DNA from: Prunella strophiata
Lineage: Eukaryota; Chordata; Aves; Passeriformes; Prunellidae
NCBI GenBank assembly: GCA_036583965.1
Contig: JAZBQD010000064.1
Coordinates: 206,745-270,744, forward strand
Direction of reading: 5' to 3'
Length of the DNA stretch: 64,000 bases
Shown in pieces: positions 46,292 to 57,249 of this stretch. Each line of letters opens with the position of its first letter. Within the stretch, counting starts at the first letter, position 1. Position numbers and translations under genes: made by a program. A model generated the notes under the pieces. The model was not told the origin of the DNA and did not search any database. It saw only the letters and a program-made list of their open reading frames with translations.

Positions 46292-47128
46292 GCTGACGCC
46301 CACGAAGTCAGAGAGGCCACACAGCAGCTGGTAATCCACATGGATTTCGTAAGCTTTTGGACTGTCAGCTACCTTGGGTTCTTCATCGCTTTCTGATCAG
46401 CCGAAGTTCATGAGGGTGGGACCGGCAACTCGTTCCAGCCCTGGAACGAATCAGTCTTGGACAAGAGACTTCCTTGCATTGTTCCAGCAAAACCAAAGCC
46501 CCAGGAGGGGTGAGTACCCCACGATTGGTAGTGGGGACCCCGGAGTGACCCCCGGGTGGTGGGGGTTTCTTCCTTGGGTGGGGAAAGGTTCGGCCCCATG
46601 GGGGAGGGTGTTTGTGAGTTCAGCACGGTTTTTGCAGGTTGGTACGGCTCCGTTTCGCGTGGTCCGGGTGCCGGCAGAGCGGCCCCAGTCTGGCGGCGCG
46701 GCGCGGTAGCTGCAGAGCCACTCCCGGGCTGCAGGCGGCAGCAGCGCACTGCTCCAGGTGGCGCGCAGCTCTGGCGGTGGTGGGCGGTTTCCACGGCGGG
46801 GCAGGACTGCGGGACTGCAGGTGGTAGAGAGGCTGCAGCTCGTGGTTTTGCCACGGGTGAACGAGTGCAGGTGGCACATGACCGCCACAGGCGGCTCCGA
46901 GCCCAGCACAGTGGCCACATGGCTCCAGCAAGCATGGCAGCTGCCGGCAGCCATTTTAGAAACCGCACAGGCTTGCAAACATGTGGTCTCACTTCCTACT
47001 CAGGGAGAGGGGAGGAGACAGCCTGGGAGCTTCCCCAGACTTGGCTGTAGACTGAGTGCTTTCGGTTTTCCGTTTGTGCTTGTAAGGAAGGCAGATTAAC
47101 GTGTTCAGATTACATGTAACATCAGAAT
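46292..47128 (+). promoter_or_regulatory. ERV3 leader with Lys-type primer site remnant and splice donor
   Basis: TGACGCCCACGAAG from 46294 resembles the lysine tRNA primer site TGGCGCCCAACG used by beta-type viruses, with a G-to-A change and a lost base. A strong donor GGGGTGAGTACC (GT at 46510-46511) probably served the env mRNA. The rest is GC-rich and untranslated; open frames there on both strands look like composition effects. Confidence 0.6.
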
Positions 47129-48906
47129 ATGGGGGCGAAGTTTTCTCTAACACAGAAAGGCATTTACCTTTTAATTTTTGATACCCTAGGTAGTGAAAAC
47201 TGTAAAGTTTCCAAAGCAGTTTTGAAACGGTTTGTTCGCTGGATATCTTTTCACTTCCCTCAGTTTACCCAGCAAACTGTTAATTCTGTTTCTGCCTGGG
47301 ACAAAATTGGAGCATTGTTAACATCAAAAGCAGAGCAGGGAGACATTACAGTGTCTCAATTTTTCCCAGTGTTCCTTTTAATCCCGAAAGAAGTGCTTCA
47401 GAGAGAAATGAAAGGACAGCCACAGCAAGCCTCTCTTCCTGCGGCTTCCCTTACCCTTCCTCCTAATCCCTCTGGGAGGGATGTGTGAGGCAAACCATAT
47501 TACGCAGGGTTCCTGGCACAGCCACTGTTCCCCTGGCCTCCTGCTTCCCACTCAGTACCCTGGCTCTGGCAGCTGTGCGCAGGCTGACAGAGCACCTTCC
47601 CTGCACCCCTTTAACCCAGTTGCTGTCTCCCTGATCTGGCGGGCGGTGTCCCCATGCCCAGTGCCCAAGTGGGTGTGACTGGGGTAGGGGGTGGCCCCTT
47701 TCCCAGTCCCAAAGGAGATGGGGCTGGTGGAGGGGGTGGTCCCTTTCCTGGTTCCCATGAGGGAACTGGGGGACAGGGTGGTCCCCTGTATGGTGTCTAT
47801 GAGGGTGGGGCTTGGGGTGGGGGTGGTCCTCTTCCCAGCCCCCATGAGAGTGGGGCTGGGGGAGGAGGTGGTGCCCCTGCTGGTCCCCATGGGGGTACTG
47901 GTCCTTCTGGGTCCCACAGGGGTGGGGCGAAAAAGAAAAACCCTGGGGATCAAAACAGGTGGGAGGAAGCAATTCCATCAGTGGCTCCTGTCCAATATAC
48001 TGGTAATAGAACTGGCCCTAGAAATTACCAACCCTTCTCCTATCAAACAAAACGTGAGTTATGTAAAAGACAGTTAAAATTTGGAAGGAGCAGTGAAATT
48101 TTTCAAGCATGATGAGAGCCACATTAACATCACTTGAATTTGTTCCTACTGACCTCGTGGATCTTTACCAGTGTCTGCTTACCCAGTCAGAGTTTGATCT
48201 ATGGGAAAGCTTCTGGAAGAGATCCCTGAGGGGTCTCCTGGAGGAACTTAAATAAAGCACACAGGGTGCCAAAGATTTAGAAGATCATGAAATCACTTAT
48301 GAACATATATGCGGCGAGGGGGAGTGGGCTAAGCCTGAGGACCAAGCTCGGGTTTTATCTAAATTTGTTCTAGATAAAATCTCAAAAGCTGCGGACAAGG
48401 CTTTTAACCAGTTGCTGACTGTTGATGCTAGGGGTAGTTACCTTAACATTAAACAGTCTCCTTCAGAGAGTTTCTTGCAGTTTGTTGACCGGCTCCGTGC
48501 ACAAGTTGAGAGACAAGTACAGGACCCCAGGACACAGGTGGAGATGGTTAAAGAGATGGCACAGAGAAACGTAAATGAGATCTGCAGCAGGGTGCTCCTG
48601 GGACTGCCCCTTGACCCTCCACCAATACTGGCACAGATGATTGAGGTGTGAGCTAGGAAGGTGGAACTGTTTGCTGTACAGGAGGCGTGGGCAAGGCTGA
48701 GAAACTCAAGGACTGTGGCAGCTGTATCTCCAGGAGTGAGGAGGCAACAGATGTCACCAGAGCAGCTTCAACATGTCATCTGCTTCCAATGCAAAAAGCC
48801 AGGACACTTTTCCAGAGACTGCCCCGAAAGCCAGCAACAGACGAAGAAAACCATCAAACCAAAAAATGAGGACACAAGTGCAAGCCCGCACTGTGTCACA
48901 ACATAA
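47129..48906 (+). pseudogene. gag: ERV3 gag: matrix, Gly/Pro repeats, capsid, one zinc knuckle
   Basis: Gag opens at 47129 with Met-Gly (myristoylation start) and an MA-like 119-codon frame closed by TGA at 47486-47488. A Gly/Pro repeat region follows (47690-47925). Capsid is read from about 48110 to 48650, with the major homology region around SPSESFLQFVDRL (48454-48492). It is interrupted by stops near 48250 and 48650. Nucleocapsid has one CCHC knuckle, CFQCKKPGHFSRDC at 48781-48822; class II viruses often have two, so one may be lost. Several stops and shifts make it a pseudogene. Confidence 0.87.
47690..47925 (+). repeat. Five-unit ~45-bp tandem repeat in ERV3 gag
   Basis: GGTGG-type unit starts fall at 47690, 47735, 47777, 47822 and 47867, so units are 42-45 bp (14-15 codons). 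They encode variants of GGPFPSP..G.GAGG. Unit lengths are multiples of three, so the frame is kept. Confidence 0.85.
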
Positions 48907-49037
48907 ATGCAGCGGGCTTCCCCAAGGGGAAAACATCCCTCAAAACAGAAAAGGGGGAGGAAGGGAGGCGGGATGCGGGAAAACAAAAGAAATGTTTACA
49001 GGACAAAATTTGGCAGCCTCACAAGCGTTTCAATCTT

Positions 49038-49676
49038 GTGACCACCAAAGCTTTTGTTTTCAGGTCTACCCAGTGGACAGTCATTGGAGTGGACCTGCGG
49101 GAAGACTCACAGGACTTGACATTAGTTTGCACAGGACTGGAGAGTGAGTACTTTGTTATTGGGGACACCGCACATACACCCATGGAGATTGAGGTGGCTT
49201 CTATGACCATCAAGAGGAACAATCCTAACCTCATTCTCCTGGCGCACTGTCCACAGCCACCCTTCTATTTGGCCAAGGGGCAAATCATCGCCCAGGCCAT
49301 TCCTGTTCCATCAGAAATCTCAGTAGATGACAAAACACCAGGTGTCTACTGGGCAGAAGTGATTGGTGAGGACAAACCCATTATGGGGTGCAACCTAACA
49401 CATGGAGCAGACCATCTCCATGTGGAAGAGTTGCTTGACATGGGAGCAGATGTGACAATCATACCTAAAAGGTTGTGGCCGTCACATTGGGAGTTGCAAC
49501 CCGTGGCTGGCAAAATCCAAGGTGTAGGAGGAGTCTCATTGGCTAAAATTTCAAAAAGCATCATGCAAATTGAGGGGCCAGATGGAAGATTGGTCAATGT
49601 TCATCTGTTTGTCACCGATTATAAAGCTCCCTTGTGGGGGAGAGACACCATGTCCCAGTGGGGGGTGTCAAATTAG
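49038..49676 (+). pseudogene. pro: ERV3 dUTPase-like and protease frame
   Basis: A 212-codon open frame has an N-terminal part resembling a retroviral dUTPase-like domain (FYLAKGQIIAQAIPVP, residues about 76-91) and a C-terminal retropepsin. The protease active-site triad reads Asp-Met-Gly (Asp codon 49437-49439, in LLDMGADVTII), where Asp-Thr-Gly or Asp-Ser-Gly is required, so it is likely inactive. The second conserved Gly-rich part and a WGRD tail are visible. It lies in a frame separate from gag and pol, which suits frameshift expression in beta-type viruses. Confidence 0.82.
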
Positions 49677-49707
49677 TTATCCCTAAGACACCCCAGGATT
49701 TTTAGAG

Positions 49708-52700
49708 GTGGCCACTGTGGAGCGCCCTGCCCACAAGTTAACATGGCTGGATGACACCCCAGTCTGGGTAAATCAGTGGCCCATCAGTAAAGAGAAAATG
49801 AAGGTGCTCCAGGAGCTTGTAGAGGAGCAATTGGCTAAAGGCCACATTGAAGAGACAACCAGCCCTTGGAATTCCCCGGTCTTTGGAATAAAAAAGCCAG
49901 GGAAGGATAAGTGGTGGCTCCTCCAGGATTTACGGGAAATTAGCAAGGTAAGTGAGGACATGGGGGCACTCCAACCAGGGATGTCGTCCCCAGCGATGCT
50001 TCCCCAAAATTGGCAATTGGCTGTCCTGGACATCAAGGACTGTTTTTTCCATATTCCCCTACACCCGGAGGATGCACCACGGTTTGCCTTCTCAGTTCCT
50101 ACCGGCAATCGAGAAGTCCCAATGAAGCTCTACTACTAGAAAGTATTGCCTCTAGGTCATGAAATGCAGTTCTTCCATCTGCCAGGGGTACATGGCTTAA
50201 TTGCTGTCCCCCGTGCGTGCCCAGAAAAAGGAAGCAATCATCCTACACTACATCGATGATGTGCTTGTGTGAGCCCCCGATGACACAATACTCCAAGACA
50301 CACTTGACCTAGTGGTTAAAGTTTTAACCTCTGCTGGATTCCACCTGCAGGAAGAAAAGTTTCAGAGAGTGCCACCTTGGAAGTACCTGGGCTTGGAGAT
50401 CACTGCGCGGACCATTGTTCCGCAGAAATTGGAAATCAAGAGTGATCCCAAAACCCTAGCAGATCTCCAGTCCCTCTGTGGATCTTTGAACTGGGTCAGG
50501 CCTTGACTAGGCCCCACCAATGAGGACCTAGATCCCCTTCTCAAATTGTTGAAAGGGAAGAGAGAGATGGCTTCTCCTAGGGAACTAACCCCAGAGGCAA
50601 AAACTGCCATACAAAAAGCACAGAAGGCTTTGGCCGAGAGGCAGGCTCACCGTTATCTGCCTGAGCTGCCTTTCAACTTCACTGTTTTGGGAAAGTTACC
50701 ACACTTCCACGGGTTAATATTCCAATAGCTGCAGGGCAGAAGGATCCACTCTTAATCATAGAGTGGGTTTTCCTCTCCCATCAGTGATCCAAAACAATCA
50801 CATAGCCACAAGAACTGATGGCTCAGCTGATCTGGAAGGGGAGGATAAGATTGTGTGAGCTGGCTGGTTGTGACTTTCAGTGTATTTATCTCCCGGTCAC
50901 ACTTACAAAGGAGGGAAAGAAATTTCCTGAGAGGTTGACCAAAGAGAAATTCGAGAACCTGCTCCAGAGCAATGGCAGTCTCCAGCTGTCTCTGGACAGC
51001 TACAGTCGACAGGTGTCAGTCCACGCCCCACCACACAAGCTGTTTAACGAGGATTTCCACCTCATTGCTCCTGAGAAAAGGAGTCGTAAGCCACTCAAGG
51101 CACTTACAGTGTTCACTGACGTGTCCGGGGCATCCCACAAGTCGGTGATGACTTGGAGAAATCCCCAGACTGAGCATTGGGAAGCTGATGTTGAGTTTCT
51201 GGAGGGGTCGCCCCAGGTCGCTGAACTAGCCGCAGTCGTGAGAGCCTTTGAGAAGTTCTCGGAGCCAATTAACCTGGTTACCGATTCAGCCTATGTGGCG
51301 GGAGTAGCGTCCAGGGCGGAGCAGGCAGTTCTCAAAAAAATCAAGAATGAGCAGCTCTTCAGGTTTCTCTCAAAACTAATCTATTTAGTTTCACAGCAGG
51401 AGCATCCGTTCTATGTGATGCATGTGCAGTCACACACCGATTTGCAAGGCGAGATTGCAGAAGGTAATTGTAAAGCAGATTCCCTTGTCGCCCCAGCAGA
51501 AATGGCACGCCTTGCGGATATCTTCCAGCAGGCAAAGCTAAGTCATCAGCAGTACCATCAAAATGTGCCAGGTCTAATCTGTCAGGTCCAACTAACACGG
51601 AGTCAGGCTCGTGCCATTTTGTGGCCACCTGCCACAGTTGTCAGCTCCAGGCAATGCCTTCACTGGGTGTTGGGGTTAACCCCCTAGGTGTCGGGAGCTG
51701 CAAAGTGTGGCAGACAGACATCACACATATTCCCAGTTTTGGTCACCTAAAATATGTACATGTCAGCATAGATACATATTCAGGTGCGGTTTATGCCTCT
51801 TCCCATGCAGGGGAAAGGGCTGTGCATGCCAAAAACCACCTGGTGCAAGCCTTTTCAGTGCTGGGGATCCCTAGGGAGATTAAGACTGACAATGGCCCAG
51901 CGTACAACTCCAAGGAGTTCCTAGAGTTTGTCCAGCAGTGGGGGGTGGAACACAAAACTGGCATTCCCCACTCCTCCACAGGTCAAGCTGTGATTGAGCA
52001 TGCCCACCTGTCGCCCTGATTTTTTAAGTTTCTCTAAAGCCTTCTGATGTTTACATTCTTGTGCAGAACTTTCTCACACACTTTCTGTAAATAACTTATT
52101 GTTTTGTCTTCCTCTATGGGGGAAGAGCAACTTGATGGACTGTTGAGTTGTCCAGTGGCATTGAGGAGGTGGCACTGTCACCCTCCAATGACACTGGGAT
52201 TTCAGAAAACTATAAATGGAGTCAGAATTCAATAAACTTGCTCTTTTTGCTCTTTCGTACCTTGCAAAGAGCTGCTGTCCATGTCGTGTTGTTTTGTGTC
52301 CTACAGCAACACCCACCATACGCTCAAACAATTCCTGGCTAGGCAGAACAGCTCAACAGGGTGGATAACATCACAACAAAAGCTCTGCAAAGCCCTGCTT
52401 ACCATCAGTTTTCTGAATTGTTCATTTGAAAACATGAGTCCTCCAGTAATAAGACATTTCCACAGTAACAATTGATTTAAGTTATCACAGCGTCCACCAC
52501 TCCTCATTAAGGACCCAGAAACTTGGGAGATCAAGGGTCCTTATGAGCTCGTGACCTGGGGACGTGGCTACGCATGCGTGTCCACCCCCACAGGTCCACG
52601 ATGGATACCCCAAAAGTGGGTAAAACCTTTCATCCCCAAAAATCCAGCTCCAACAGATGGGGATGAAAAACAAGCAGCCGTTGCTTCAAAGAGAAGACAC

Positions 52701-52735
52701 CGCCGGGAAGAGGAGGAAGAATCTTCCTAAAAACA
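49708..52735 (+). pseudogene. pol: ERV3 pol: RT, RNase H, integrase, split by a solo LTR
   Basis: RT runs from 49708 with VLDIKDCFFHIPLHP. The catalytic YIDD is at 50249-50260, followed at once by TGA (50270-50272). Stops at 50137-50139 and 50726-50728 fall where relatives in this window have Trp. RNase H is in a clean 289-codon frame (50818-51687) with VFTDVSG, an AELAAVVRAFEKF helix and VTDSAYV. Integrase catalytic codons are Asp 51717-51719, Asp 51888-51890 and Glu 51996-51998 (DD35E spacing). The solo LTR 52009-52311 interrupts integrase just after the Glu. The C-terminal domain (WGRGYACVST) resumes and ends near 52728. Confidence 0.92.
52009..52311 (+). repeat. Solo LTR in ERV3 integrase, TSD CCCACC
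   Basis: The 303-bp insertion runs from TGTCGCCCTG to CAGCAACA, with perfect flanks CCCACC at 52003-52008 and 52312-52317. A TATA-like ACTATAAATGG is followed by AATAAA (in GAATTCAATAAACTTGC). Removing it would rejoin the integrase reading frame. Confidence 0.92.
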
Positions 52736-54217
52736 TCTGGTGACATTCTGGCAGACCCCTGACTTTTAATGTGTTTTATAAAAAATGTTTGTTTTTCCTT
52801 GTAGAAAAGAAATCTACCTCCTACCTAACCTCATGATGAGCCCTATCTGAGTTGTCGTCTTGTTAGCACTGAGCAGTCTGACAGCCGTGTGGATTCTCCC
52901 TCAGCCATGCCAAAATATCTGGGTGACCCTGGCACGGACGCTCCAACAGGAAAATATATGCCTGTCCACTGCAGCAGTGAGTGACCTTATGTCTACCTGC
53001 CTGGTAGGGATCCCGTTGCAAGCTGAAGAGTTTCCAACCAGCTTCAACACACCTATGCCTGACCCAAGTCCCAAATCACACCACACACAACCATACATTA
53101 CCCGTCAGTGGCGGGCTGTAATGATTAGGAACCCCATAGAGGAGTGGTTGCCAAAGTTACCTAGAGCTGCTCAGGAACCCCAAGAGTTAGAGCTGTTAGG
53201 TTCCTCTCCTGCACCATACTGCATACACTTTGTCTTTTCCCCACTTTGCAACACCAAACCTTTTCACAACATACTACAGTATCGAGAAGAATTCACTGCC
53301 AAAAAGTGGTGTAAGATTTTAAGCCATGTCACAGCCGATAATCCATACCGTTCACATCCCAAAAGCCTCCCTAAAGGTTTGTTTTTAATTTGTGTGGATA
53401 GGGCATGGGCAGGAATCCCTTCTCGGCTTTTAAGAGGGCCATGTACCATCGGGCGGTTGTCCCTGTTGACACCCAACCAAACCATGATTGGCGAATGGAC
53501 TCAAAAGAACAAATCGGTCAGCAAAATTCAAAAGAGAAGCATTGATGATTTGGACCCAAATTGTGATTCAGAAATTTTTCACTGGGCAAAATCAAAGCAA
53601 ATTGCTGTATCCCTGTTCTCTCCATGGGTTGCAGCAGCCAAAGCTCTAAGTGAGTTGGGCCACCTAGTGTTCAGTAGTCAAACAGGCAAACTTGACATCC
53701 ACGGCAATCAGCTCCCTCCTAGAGGACGAGGAGATCACCAGGCAGGCTACACTCCAAAATCGTGCAGCCATAGATTTCCTCCTGCTGCTGCACGACACGA
53801 GTGCCAGGAATTTGAAGGACTTTGATGCTTAAACCTAACATTGAAATAAGCCAGCATCCACGTGGCCCTCCGAGATGAAAAACCTGATCGGACAAGTCAA
53901 ACAGGAATCTGAAGACTGGTTCAGCGGACTGTTCAAGGACTGGGGGACTCTCGGGGTGGCGGGCTTCTATAATTAAGACAATTATGTTATTTTTTTTATT
54001 TTTCTAATCATGTTAGCATTCGGAATTCTACGTCACCTGCTTTTAAAGGCCATCAGTGGTTTGATCTCAACTACCTCAGAAGTCAACCGCGCAGAGTTTG
54101 TAGACCTAAAGCAAACTGACAGGCCCGCAAATCATGAGTGGCGGACAAATTCATAATCAGTACCAGAAATAGGCGAATGCCTTTTTCTTCAATTTGTTTG
54201 AACAGAAAAGGGTGAGG
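52736..54217 (+). pseudogene. env: ERV3 env remnant, alpharetrovirus-like TM
   Basis: A 321-codon frame from 52860 covers the surface subunit. A basic cleavage-like site (KIQKR, near 53526-53540) comes before the transmembrane subunit. From about 53700 the TM region continues in shifting frames: the central heptad and Cys-containing region lies around 53735-53880 and a hydrophobic anchor around 53970-54035. The TM has the character of avian alpharetroviral envelopes rather than gamma-type ones. At least two frame changes and stops (for example 53823-53825) disable it. The segment ends in the polypurine stretch AACAGAAAAGGGTGAGG before the 3' LTR. Confidence 0.75.
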
Positions 54218-54640
54218 TGTTGTATTGCACTAAATAGTTATTTAGTTGAAAATTGTTTTTGCACTGTTATATAATCTGTATCCTATCATATCACATGGTT
54301 TGTCCCATTTTCCCCTTTCCCCCCCCCAGGCCCTGGTGGGCAGTGGTTAATCCTGGACCCCTCCCCTCGCCCCTTCCCCCTTGTGTCCCATTGGCTGTGG
54401 TCCCCTTCCTCCGCCCCCCTTCCCCTGACCTTAAAACCCCCTGCACAGGTGAACTCGGTCCCTTTTTCACCTGGGAAGCACTGTGGATTATCTGGTGGCT
54501 CCTACCAAGGAAATAAAGTAGGACTTCGTTCCCGAGAGGAAAAGAGCGCCTTTCGTCTCTTGTCTCATGTAAGATTGATCAGGGCTAAGGTCCATAGCTA
54601 GCTGAATTGGACTGGACCAGCCTCGCAGGTCAACCTTAAA
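54218..54640 (+). repeat. ERV3 3' LTR
   Basis: The 423-bp LTR pairs with 45846-46291. It is shorter mainly because one of the two GCACTG repeats and the spacer between them are missing. AATAAA is at 54512-54517. It ends CCTTAAA, where the 5' copy ends TCTTACA. Confidence 0.94.
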
Positions 54641-54771
54641 ATTCTTCATACAGGCCAAGATGCCATTGGTCTTCTTGGCCATCTGGGCACACTGCTGGCT
54701 CATATTGAGCCAGCTGTCAACCAGCACCCCCAAGTCCCTTTCTGCCGAACAGCTCTCAAGCTACTCTTCCC
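54641..54771 (-). mobile_element. CR1-B, third segment
   Basis: CR1-B resumes with ATTCTTCATACAGGCCAAGATG. The match to CR1-A at about 43240-43300 (CCAGGATGCCATTGGCCTTCTTGG) shows the sequence is collinear with the part cut off at 45845. It is cut again at 54771 by a solo LTR. Confidence 0.88.
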
Positions 54772-55126
54772 TGTGATGACTGATTGCATGAACTCAGATA
54801 GGTGGATATACTGAGACGTTTATTGCGAAAAGCAAGCTGTTTTTATACACTTCTTCAAGACACTCTATTTCTTTCCTTATATGGTATTTCTTCACTAAAG
54901 GAGCTATCACACATTGCCACATCAGCAACATACTTTCTTAATGTCCTTATATGGGGGTGATCATGTGCTGTTCACTTGTCTGGCAAGGTTCCTCCCTGAA
55001 GGATGTCTGCCATATTGCATTTCTTCCCACCAAGATCAGGCGGACACAAACTTCACTGTGCTGCCATGGTGTTCTGCAGGCACATCCCACGGCCTGCAGC
55101 TCACTTCCATATTACCTCCCTCTACA
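54772..55126 (-). repeat. Solo LTR in CR1-B, TSD CTTCCC
   Basis: The 355-bp LTR has TGTGATGACTG at the left and CCTCTACA at the right, with perfect flanks CTTCCC at 54766-54771 and 55127-55132. AATAAA is read on the minus strand (TCGCAATAAACGTCTC). Confidence 0.92.
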
Positions 55127-55290
55127 CTTCCCTATGCCTGTATTGTTGCATGCATTTGCTGTGACCCAAGTGCAGGACCCCACACTTCATGTTATTGAAC
55201 CTCATGCAGTTGTCTCATGCTGAAAGCTGACCTAGTGCAAGGTGAATCACCCCCAACCAAGAGATTCAAACCCTATCCCTCTGCAGAGTG
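55127..55290 (-). mobile_element. CR1-B, fourth segment
   Basis: After the solo LTR, CR1 sequence continues: GTGACCCAAGTGCAGGACCC and TTATTGAACCTCATGCAGTTG are standard antisense CR1 RT motifs. Similarity fades near 55290, probably the 5' truncation point. Confidence 0.8.
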
Positions 55291-56166
55291 ATGCTCCCCA
55301 GATCTGTGCCTCAGCTGGCTCTGAGGACGTGGGAGTGGGGAGGGGGAGGCATCACTGACATCACTGTGTCCACCCTTCCCACCCAGTTCCCACTGGCTCC
55401 CAGGAGGGGACAGGACTGATGGAGAGCCTGAGCCTGGCTCAACAGAGACCAGCGGGGTGTGAAAATCAAAAGCAACTTGTTTTCTTCATTTCAGTGGCTC
55501 ATTAATCACATTTGACTGGATGCCCAGCCCCACCATTCCTTTCAACAGAGAAAGGCTCAGCAGCCCTTCAGGGGGATGGCTTGGGATCCACTCGGCCAAG
55601 ACAAACACAGGTCTTCCCCCATCATCCCCAAAAATGTGACAGCAAAGGGGTTGGGCTTCTGAGAGCCCTCAGAAGGCTGAAGCCTCAAGCAGAGTAGGGC
55701 TCTGAGTTGGTACTATGCAACAAGCCAAGACAGAAAAGGGTTTCAGCTTGGCTCCCTTGTCTCAGAGAAAAGCAAACCTAGTTCATGCAAATCCCTCCCT
55801 GGCCTAACTGGGCTGCCTTTGTAATGAGATAGATTAGGATTGCCCACTCCAAATGCAGAGCCCATCACAGCACTCAGGACAGAAGAGCAAACAACCCACA
55901 CAGGGTCACCCAAATCGAGCTTCTTAATTTAAAATGGAAGATACAACAGGCAGTAATTCCCCTGGCTACCCCAGCAGGCTGGGTCAGCAGTGCTTGGTGT
56001 TGTGCCCTGAGCACTGGCTGCACGGGTGCAGTGCTGTGATGTGCGCATGCAGCTGGGTTGCTGCAAGATTTCCAAGGAAATATGGGAGAGAGGGGCTGGA
56101 AAAGCAACAATTGCCAGTTCTACACCTCCCAAAATAAAATTATCTTGAAACTGTTTCCTACCATTG
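55291..56166. other. Gene-free stretch, nothing recognised
   Basis: No gene or repeat is supported. Confidence 0.4.
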
Positions 56167-56822
56167 TGTCCTGGATTGCTGAGCAATATGTATTCTATTT
56201 GCCATCTGTTTGGCAGTTGTCTTCTGTTAAGTGGGAAGTTTTCCTTATCACTTCCACAACCAAGCCTCCCTCCGGGGAGACATCTGCTGATAATAGCCTA
56301 TTGAATGTCACTGCATGACTGATAAGAACTATAGCATCCTATTGTGAGATGTTCCGCCCAGAGGGAGGAGCCAAGCATTCCTAACTGAATATAATCTGAG
56401 GTTCTGGGGACAGCAGGACAGGCTCTTTCCACTGAATTCCCAGAGGAAACAGCTGCCTCTTCCACTGGATCTTCAGAGGAAGACTACACCCTTTCTACAG
56501 GATCACTGTTCCAACAGAACCACATCTGTCACTCCAGGAGGACTGCAGCCACCATTCAAATTGGACTGCTACCAACACCCTGACCAACAGGGTGTCAGGT
56601 TGTATTCTGACTCTGTCAGTGTTGTTTTGATTTACTGCATTGTTTATTTTATTTTTATTTTCTTCCCTAATAAAGAACTGTTATCCCTGCTCCCATATCT
56701 TTGCCTGAGAGCCCCCCAGAATTTCAAATTTATAACAATTTGGAGGGAGAGGATTTACATTTTCCATTTCAGGGGAGGCTCCTGCCTTCCTTAGCAGACA
56801 CCTGTCTTTCCAAACCAAGACA
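56167..56822 (+). repeat. LTR, family A, forward copy
   Basis: The 656-bp LTR runs from TGTCCTGG to CCAAGACA, with AATAAAGAACTGTTATCCC near its 3' part. Its last ~150 bases are the reverse complement of the left ends at 21059, 32332 and 34802. I could not find a target duplication. Confidence 0.68.
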
Positions 56823-56885
56823 GATTTTTAAGCTAATTGCCTGCAGGAGGGGAGAAAGCCCAGAGCCAGGACAAAGCCAGGAGGG

Positions 56886-57243
56886 TGTCATCGCAAGCTC
56901 CCATCCGGGTAATAATTAGCATTGACTCCATGATTCACAGAAGGCTGATCAGTCACTTTATTATTCTATACTTATTAAGAAACCCATCGCCCTTACAGAC
57001 AGTCACGATACAGGTGGACCCAAATGGTCCTTCAATCCAAACACCATCACCATTGACTAATTAAGAAACCACTCTTTGGTAAACAAATCTCCATAACACA
57101 TTCCACATGTTCACAACAACAGGTGCAGCAAGTGAAGATAAAAATTATTTACTGTTCTTTTCTCCGATCTCCTCACAGCCTTTCTCAGGTGATGCCTGGG
57201 AAAATTGTGCGCTGTTCTCTGTAGCCAGAGAGCTGCTGCTACA
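56886..57243 (-). repeat. Solo LTR, TSD GGAGGG
   Basis: The 358-bp LTR has TGTCATCGC at the left and GCTGCTACA at the right, with perfect flanks GGAGGG at 56880-56885 and 57244-57249. It is related to the antisense LTR at 5937-6290 (shared GATGCCTGGGAA block and layout). Confidence 0.93.
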
Positions 57244-57249
57244 GGAGGG

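Larger units (their letters stand above)
45846..54640 (+). mobile_element. ERV3: near-complete class II provirus inside CR1-B
   Basis: The provirus has two LTRs, a leader, gag, a dUTPase-like/protease frame, pol, env and a polypurine tract in standard order over 8.8 kb. Target repeats are ACTCTT (45840-45845) and ATTCTT (54641-54646), one mismatch, and the CR1-B sequence is continuous across the insertion. Apart from one 22-bp deletion, the LTRs differ at roughly 13 substitutions over about 420 aligned bases by eye, so it is younger than ERV1. All long genes nevertheless carry stops or frameshifts. A later solo LTR splits the integrase. Confidence 0.94.

Noticed and set aside
46408..47099. 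Long frames on both strands between the ERV3 5' LTR and gag
   Set aside because: This is the untranslated leader. The frames follow high GC content and show no domain.
47463..47978. A 171-codon minus-strand frame rich in His and Pro
   Set aside because: It is the complement of the Gly/Pro tandem repeat of ERV3 gag. The repeat period of 45 bases keeps the opposite strand open as well.
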